A stretch of 28,962 nucleotides of DNA from JAFDVJ01 sp964487505 (lineage in GTDB: Bacteria > Acidobacteriota > Blastocatellia > Pyrinomonadales > Pyrinomonadaceae): NCBI GenBank assembly GCA_964487505.1, contig CAZARD010000051.1, positions 1 to 28,962 on the forward strand, read 5' to 3'. Positions within the stretch are counted from its first letter, which is position 1, and every line of letters begins with the position of its first letter. The notes beneath the pieces were generated by a model, which saw nothing but the letters and a program-made list of their open reading frames with translations, had not been told where the DNA came from and ran no database searches. A program made the position numbers and the translations under genes. Below are positions 28,043 to 28,962 of the stretch, piece after piece.

Positions 28043-28182
28043 ATGGGCATTTCGGATTTGGGACTGGGGATTGCGGATCGTTCCTGCCAGACCCACCGGC
28101 AAATCGTGTCAGAGCCGGGAGCGGCAGAGGCTTTGTCGAAACTCCGAATTGTCTTCGGCTTTATGAATTGCCACTAGCTTCA
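28043..28182. repeat. Heptad repeat remnant and degenerate repeat-end copy
   Basis: ATTTCGG, ATTTGGG, ACTGGGG and ATTGCGG units at about 28050-28077 continue the family B repeats right after the preceding stop. At 28126-28141 a degenerate copy of the terminal repeat of the following element is seen (CAGAGGCTTTGTCGAA). CCGAATTGTCTTCGG (28144-28158) is a small hairpin. No gene is visible. Confidence 0.6.
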
Positions 28183-28424
28183 GAGGCTGTGTCAAAAGCT
28201 GTCCGTTGATTTTTCGGCAGTCGTTCAGGGCTGGGCTCCTGCCCAGCCGTTGAACGACTGAACGCTATCATCCGGGCTACGCCCGGATGCGCTAAACCCA
28301 AGCAATGCAGGGCGTTAGCTTAAACTTCGGCTAAAGCTGCATCTTTGCTATTACTGCTGTCCGTTCGTTGAAACGGACGGCAATTCACATAAATCCCCTT
28401 GGATACGCGTTTTGACACAGCCTC
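28183..28424. mobile_element. MITE-like non-coding element with 15-bp terminal inverted repeats
   Basis: GAGGCTGTGTCAAAA (28183-28197) is repeated perfectly inverted at 28410-28424, bounding 242 bp with no ORF. The ends resemble those of some DDE-transposase IS families. Inside are three strong hairpins: 28219-28259 (17-18 bp stem, loop TCCT), 28269-28289 (CATCCGGGC/GCCCGGATG, loop TAC) and 28356-28381 (10 bp). I could not identify a clear target-site duplication. It lies between the DHOD-like gene and the recR 3' end. Confidence 0.7.
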
Positions 28425-28458
28425 GGTAGCGACCGGCAAACACCCGAGTTGTTCTCGG

Positions 28459-28962
28459 CTAGATCTCGTGGCGGTTCGTCAGGGCCTTGTCCATCGTGAC
28501 CTCGTCGACGAATTCGAGGTCGCTGCCGACGGGCATTCCCATTGCGATCCGCGTGACCTTGACACCGAGCGGTTTCAAGAGACGGGCGATGTAGGTCGCC
28601 GTCGCTTCACCTTCGGTCGTCGGGTTGGTGGCGACGATGACTTCCGTGACCTCGATGCCTTCATTGTTTTCGGGATTGAGGCGCGGAAGAAGATTGGCAA
28701 GCATCAATTCGTCGGGTCCGACGCCGCGGATCGGCGAAAGCGCGCCGTGGAGGATGTGGTACAACCCCTTGAATGAGCGGGTCTTCTCTATCGCCACGAG
28801 ATTGAACGGTTCCTCGACGATACAGATCGAGGACCGGTCGCGGGTTGGCGAAGTGCAATAGAGACAGGGATTTACGTCGGTAAGATTGTTGCAAACACCG
28901 CAGAAGACGATGCGCTCTTTGACCTCGTGAAGCGCCTCGACAAAGCGCTCGACCTCGTCCTT
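28459..28962 (-). CDS. recR: Recombination protein RecR (5' part outside the window)
   Basis: The frame is open to the window edge, giving 167 residues of RecR without its N-terminal helix-hairpin-helix. RecR works with RecF and RecO to load RecA at gaps in DNA. The zinc finger is present as CGVCNN with a second pair in NPCLYC, followed by the Toprim domain with ICIVEEPFNLVAIEKT, YHILHGALSPIRGVGPDEL and EVIVATNPTTEGEATATYIA. The C-terminal VTRIAMGMPVGSDLEFVDE is typical, so the end is complete. The V in NLVAIE can look like a GTG start, but the protein clearly continues upstream. An MITE-like element ends 34 bp past the stop codon. Confidence 0.96.
   Translation of the reverse strand, partial: KDEVERFVEALHEVKERIVFCGVCNNLTDVNPCLYCTSPTRDRSSICIVEEPFNLVAIEKTRSFKGLYHILHGALSPIRGVGPDELMLANLLPRLNPENNEGIEVTEVIVATNPTTEGEATATYIARLLKPLGVKVTRIAMGMPVGSDLEFVDEVTMDKALTNRHEI

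Noticed and set aside
28219..28289. Hairpins as the recR or DHOD-like gene terminator
   Set aside because: No T tract follows them, and they lie inside a repeat-bounded element, so a mobile origin explains them better.

Overview
The window looks like a GC-rich bacterial chromosome segment with mostly housekeeping and envelope genes. I see no phage genes, transposase, CRISPR array, rRNA or tRNA. A Blastocatellia-type acidobacterium (Pyrinomonadales-like) is my best guess. It rests on the gene mix (FecR protein with a Trp/Tyr-rich domain, HpnB-like glycosyltransferase, pyruvate:ferredoxin oxidoreductase next to a dihydroorotate-dehydrogenase-like gene) and on abundant 7-8 bp intergenic repeats. 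This is inference, not a database result.

Layout, left to right. 1-2.7 kb: MFS transporter, a mannose-1-phosphate guanylyltransferase-like enzyme, and a convergent SMI1/KNR4 (SUKH) gene. 2.8-6.3 kb: an exported membrane-anchored protein of unknown function, an ECF-type sigma factor with a strong terminator, then a leftward pair made of a PilZ-like protein and a saccharopine dehydrogenase-family enzyme. 6.3-10 kb: exported 3D-domain protein, family 2 glycosyltransferase and MATE efflux pump, all rightward. 10-11.3 kb: pirin and a small membrane protein, leftward. 11.7-13.8 kb: a large exported FecR protein with a Pro-rich repeat tail. 13.9-15.5 kb: leftward pair of NAD-type isocitrate dehydrogenase and a PNPOx-like flavoprotein. 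15.6-18.8 kb: tight rightward operon of ThiO-like glycine oxidase, TlpA-like thioredoxin and a methyltransferase. 18.9-21.2 kb: exported alpha/beta-hydrolase (lipase-like), leftward. 21.6-28.0 kb: a rightward redox cluster of GltD-like Fe-S flavoprotein, pyruvate:ferredoxin oxidoreductase (NifJ) and DHOD-like FMN protein. 28.2-28.4 kb: a small non-coding element with perfect terminal inverted repeats. The window ends inside recR.

The most interesting region is the redox cluster. The flavoprotein and the DHOD-like protein together hold the full domain set of dihydropyrimidine dehydrogenase (N-terminal Fe-S, FAD, NAD(P), FMN barrel, C-terminal 2x[4Fe-4S]), yet they flank a PFOR gene. Upstream lies a near-perfect Crp/Fnr-type palindrome placed about -42 from a predicted start site. 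The second theme is a family of short heptad-repeat elements, several arranged as inverted arms. They fill intergenic gaps and run into the start or stop codons of four genes.
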